A stretch of DNA of 6,002 nucleotides, from contig DKLF01000014.1 of assembly GCA_002455655.1 (NCBI GenBank), positions 542 to 6,543 on the forward strand, read 5' to 3'. A model generated the notes under the pieces. It saw only the letters and a list, made by a program, of their open reading frames with translations. It did not search any database and was not told the origin of the DNA. Position 1 is the stretch's first letter, and the number at the start of each line of letters is the position of its first letter. Source of the DNA: Oscillibacter sp. UBA6647. GTDB lineage: Bacteria; Bacillota; Clostridia; Oscillospirales; Oscillospiraceae. Shown here piece by piece: positions 4,323 to 6,002 of the stretch. The translations under genes and the position numbers were made by a program.

Positions 4323-5593
4323 TATTTCAGCATCTCCACAAATGCGCCGATGCGGGTGCGAAGCTGCTCGGCGTCCGTGTCGGTATAGTCGGTTTCAAGA
4401 CCCAGCACGGGGATACCCCGCTCCTTCATGGCCCGCTCCACGTCCCGGCCCTCGGTGTCGTATAGGGTGCAGAATTTCAGGTTCGCATCAATCACGCCAT
4501 CCACATGATAGGCCTCGGCAAGGCGCAGAATATCGTCGATGCGGCCCGTGTTGGGGGTAAAGCAGGCGCAGTTGTTCTTCATGTACCGGTCCGCCAGATT
4601 GTGAATCTGCTCGTCCAGCGTGGTTCCGCTCTCGTCCACCAGATTTTCAAAATACCGGGTGCCGGTGCAGTTTTCTTCGCACACCACCGCCGCGCCGGAG
4701 GTTTCAATGATGTGATGCAGCTTCCAGTTAGGGATGGCCATGGGCGTGCCGGTGACAAGAATCCGCTTGGTTCCCTTGGGGAATACGCCCATGCCGTCTT
4801 TGATGCGCTGCTCCAGCTCATCGGCCAGCTTGTTGGCCATCTCTGCGCAGCGGACGGGGTCATCGTAAAACGCAATCTGCATCATCAACAGCGCGTCCTT
4901 GCCGCTGATGGGGGTGGGGTCGACCTTGCGGCACTCAAACACCCGGGCAAGCGCCTTGCGCTTGTTGTTCAGCATTTTAATGGAAGCCGCCAGCTTTTCG
5001 GGGGTGATGGTGTTTCCAGTGAACTCTTCCACAGTATGTAAAAAGGCGCGGATTTCGTCTTCCCACTTCCGATAGTCCTGCTCCCGTTTCATCTGGGGCA
5101 TGTCCATCACATGAATGGGGACTTCTTCCTTCAAAATCTCCCACGCCTTCTTCTTCCCGTCACAGGTCGTCTCGCCCACGTACATGTCCGCGATGCGGAA
5201 GAAGGGGCAGGTCTTGCCAACTCGCGCGCCCACGGAAGCCTTAATCAGGGGACACATATTTTTGGGCAGAACCTTCTCCCCCGCACCCACCCAGAACTGG
5301 GATCCGCCGCACAGGCCGGTGGCAATGGCGTCGGCTGCAAACACCACCTCGTCGGGCACGAAGATGCAGAAGGTGCCCAGCACCTTACCGCCCTTTTTCT
5401 GGTGCTCAATCAGCTCGGCGGGCCGAACACCATGAATCTCAGACACCACAAAGTCGTAAAACGCCATGCCCTCCGGGCGGTTTTCCTGAGAGAGATAGGT
5501 GTCGCCAAACGCCGCGGGAAGCACCTCGCAAAGTTGGTCGTGCGTCTCTAAATCCATCCCCAAGCTCTTCCACATCTCACGATAATCTGCCAT
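4322..5593 (-). CDS. Double-cubane-cluster anaerobic reductase, 2-hydroxyacyl-CoA dehydratase family (DCCP/YjiM type)
   Basis: A 423-residue protein of the 2-hydroxyacyl-CoA dehydratase superfamily (HgdB-like, PF06050). It resembles E. coli YjiM and the Carboxydothermus double-cubane protein (DCCP), which holds an [Fe8S9] cluster and reduces small molecules with electrons from an ATP-driven activator. That comparison is from memory, not an alignment. Hallmarks are GTFCIFVPDE with Cys76, Cys95, KNMCPLIKAS with Cys114, KTCPFF with Cys129, VGETTCDGKKK with Cys144, ENCTG with Cys309, NCACFTPNTGR with Cys342 and Cys344, and LKFCTLYDTEG with Cys375. These are more conserved cysteines than an acyl-CoA dehydratase subunit normally needs. 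Only one subunit gene is present, not an alpha/beta pair, which favours DCCP over a true dehydratase. The start has GAGGGG (5600-5605) 6 nt upstream. It is first in the operon with DUF3343 and the activator. The physiological substrate is unknown. An oxygen-sensitive cytoplasmic enzyme is expected. Confidence 0.9.
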   Translation of the reverse strand: MADYREMWKSLGMDLETHDQLCEVLPAAFGDTYLSQENRPEGMAFYDFVVSEIHGVRPAELIEHQKKGGKVLGTFCIFVPDEVVFAADAIATGLCGGSQFWVGAGEKVLPKNMCPLIKASVGARVGKTCPFFRIADMYVGETTCDGKKKAWEILKEEVPIHVMDMPQMKREQDYRKWEDEIRAFLHTVEEFTGNTITPEKLAASIKMLNNKRKALARVFECRKVDPTPISGKDALLMMQIAFYDDPVRCAEMANKLADELEQRIKDGMGVFPKGTKRILVTGTPMAIPNWKLHHIIETSGAAVVCEENCTGTRYFENLVDESGTTLDEQIHNLADRYMKNNCACFTPNTGRIDDILRLAEAYHVDGVIDANLKFCTLYDTEGRDVERAMKERGIPVLGLETDYTDTDAEQLRTRIGAFVEMLK

Positions 5594-5620
5594 GACAATC
5601 CCCTCTTTTTTCTAAAATTA

Positions 5621-5655
5621 CCCGACTATATGTGCAGCTTGCCTATAGAGTCGGG
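5621..5655 (-). promoter_or_regulatory. Hairpin at the 5' end of the reductase mRNA
   Basis: CCCGACT (5621-5627) and AGTCGGG (5649-5655) are perfect 7-bp arms, with a few weaker inner pairs. The element begins within about 6 nt of the expected transcription start and ends 15 nt before the ribosome binding site. It may protect the mRNA, attenuate transcription (TAATTTTAG follows), or be an operator in DNA. Confidence 0.5.
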
Positions 5656-5667
5656 CGCCACGGGGCC

Positions 5668-5676
5668 ATTATATCA
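5668..5676 (-). promoter_or_regulatory. Extended -10 promoter for the reductase-DUF3343-activator operon
   Basis: On the minus strand TGATATAAT is a perfect extended -10 (TGnTATAAT). No good -35 lies 16-18 nt upstream, so the promoter may rely on the TG extension or on an activator. The start would be near 5661, about 67 nt before the ATG at 5593. Confidence 0.65.
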
Positions 5677-5808
5677 TCAAATTTCCATAAGCATCATTTT
5701 GTTTCACAATACACGGCCTGTACTATCGAAACTATCAATAATAATGCAGTCATCTTGTCCCTTTTTATAAACGAATCAACAAACTGCGCCTTCTTTTAAT
5801 AAATGGTA

Positions 5809-5838
5809 TTGACGATTTGGCGTTTGGTGGCCTAAAAT
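5809..5838 (+). promoter_or_regulatory. Sigma-70-type promoter for the gene at 5950
   Basis: TTGACG (5809-5814, five of six) and TAAAAT (5833-5838, five of six) are 18 nt apart on the plus strand. The start would be near 5845, leaving a leader of about 105 nt. It is divergent from the reductase operon promoter, whose -10 is about 135 bp away. Confidence 0.6.
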
Positions 5839-5844
5839 AAAGAA

Positions 5845-5949
5845 ACCTATCGGCCCGGAAAACGCGCGGACAGCCGCGCGGTGGCTGGGAAAGGCGTCCG
5901 AAGCCGCGACTTTTCGTTCTTCGGCGGCTCTTTCCCCATAGAGGAGAAC
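5845..5949 (+). promoter_or_regulatory. Highly structured mRNA leader, candidate cis-regulatory RNA
   Basis: Several perfect complements lie close together. CGCGCGG (5863-5869) pairs with CCGCGCG (5874-5880) around an ACAG loop. GGGAAAG (5887-5893) pairs with CTTTCCC (5930-5936), enclosing AGCCGC (5902-5907) with GCGGCT (5924-5929), which stack directly on the outer 3' arm. CCGAAG/CTTCGG (5898-5903 and 5919-5924) is an alternative inner stem. The ribosome binding site GAGGAG (5941-5946) follows at once. GGGAAAGGCG and CGAAGCC resemble one part of cobalamin riboswitches, but the rest of that core is absent. The ligand is unknown. Confidence 0.45.
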
Positions 5950-6002
5950 ATGAACAAAAGACAACAACAAACCAAGCGCATCTGGGAAGTGGATTTTTTG
6001 CG
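5950..6002 (+). CDS. Start of a gene, probably a DUF1624/heparan-alpha-glucosaminide N-acetyltransferase-like membrane protein (partial)
   Basis: Only 17 full codons plus CG are present; CG must give Arg, so the visible start is MNKRQQQTKRIWEVDFLR. AGGAG (5942-5946) lies 3 nt before the ATG; this is a short spacing, but GAGG (5941-5944) gives 5 nt. The RIWEVDFLR pattern right after a basic N-terminus is the usual opening of DUF1624 proteins, multi-helix membrane proteins related to acetyl-CoA:heparan-alpha-glucosaminide N-acetyltransferase, where a glycine and a first helix normally follow. So short a fragment makes the family call tentative. That a gene starts here is well supported by the upstream promoter and ribosome binding site. 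It runs off the right edge. Confidence 0.6.
   Translation, partial: MNKRQQQTKRIWEVDFL

Noticed and set aside
3341..4388. Long plus-strand reading frames over the activator and DUF3343 region, up to 245 codons
   Set aside because: They are antisense shadows of GC-rich genes with clear family motifs on the minus strand.
4322..5593. Classic 2-hydroxyglutaryl-CoA or lactoyl-CoA dehydratase subunit
   Set aside because: There is no second subunit gene, and the Cys pattern follows YjiM/DCCP. Without an alignment this cannot be fully excluded.
5699..5709. Rex- or Fnr-like operator TTGTTTCACAA upstream of the reductase operon
   Set aside because: The half-sites are only 4 bp with a 3-nt spacer, shorter than known Rex or Fnr sites. 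Chance is likely in this AT-rich stretch.
5722..5739. Direct repeat ACTATCGAA/ACTATCAAT upstream of the operon promoter
   Set aside because: Two imperfect 9-bp copies in AT-rich DNA are not enough to claim an activator site.
5851..5936. Cobalamin riboswitch
   Set aside because: Only the GGGAAAGGCG and CGAAGCC pieces fit. The upstream core of a cobalamin aptamer is missing and the leader is too short.
5776..5970. Minus-strand reading frame of 64 codons at the right edge
   Set aside because: It is antisense to a plus-strand promoter, leader and gene start, and has no domain signal.

Overview
The window looks like chromosomal DNA of an anaerobic, moderately GC-rich Clostridia member, possibly Oscillospiraceae-like. 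This rests on strong AGGAG-type ribosome binding sites, close operon packing, an oxygen-sensitive double-cubane reductase with its ATP-dependent activator, and a pair of small beta-rich proteins of a kind I associate with gut Firmicutes. The taxonomic assignment is inference. No rRNA, tRNA, CRISPR array, insertion sequence or integrase is visible.

Left part (1-2280). A minus-strand GGDEF diguanylate cyclase (26-916) has a Cys-containing N-terminal sensor region. It is divergent from a plus-strand pair of overlapping small genes (1301-1675 and 1657-2202). These encode beta-rich proteins that share a C-terminal motif, LTDxNYxGLPIxxGD. Between the divergent genes lie a good minus-strand promoter with a leader of about 140 nt, a plus-strand promoter, and a structured GC-rich stretch. 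Near-identical GC-rich terminator hairpins stand at the two ends of this block (1-27 and 2245-2278).

Middle and right part (2368-5593, all minus strand). Read in the direction of transcription, the order is: a single-subunit 2-hydroxyacyl-CoA dehydratase-family protein of the double-cubane-cluster (DCCP/YjiM) type; a 90-residue DUF3343 protein; the HgdC/BadF-type [4Fe-4S] ATPase activator; then, after a gap with its own likely promoter, a TauE/SafE-type membrane permease. The first three form a tight operon, with a TAATG overlap and then a 16-nt gap. The activator should hydrolyse ATP to push low-potential electrons into the double-cubane protein. DUF3343 proteins are annotated as putative Se/S carriers, so a role in cluster sulfur supply or in substrate chemistry is possible but unproven. 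The permease could move a related small anion.

Right edge (5594-6002). A divergent intergenic region carries an extended -10 promoter for the operon with a hairpin at the very start of the mRNA. It also carries a strong plus-strand promoter followed by a highly structured leader of about 105 nt. The leader precedes the first 18 codons of a gene that probably encodes a DUF1624/heparan-alpha-glucosaminide N-acetyltransferase-like membrane protein.

The best candidates for new biology are the compact DCCP-DUF3343-activator operon, the paired small proteins whose conserved motif codons also carry the next gene's ribosome binding site, and the structured leader at 5845-5949.
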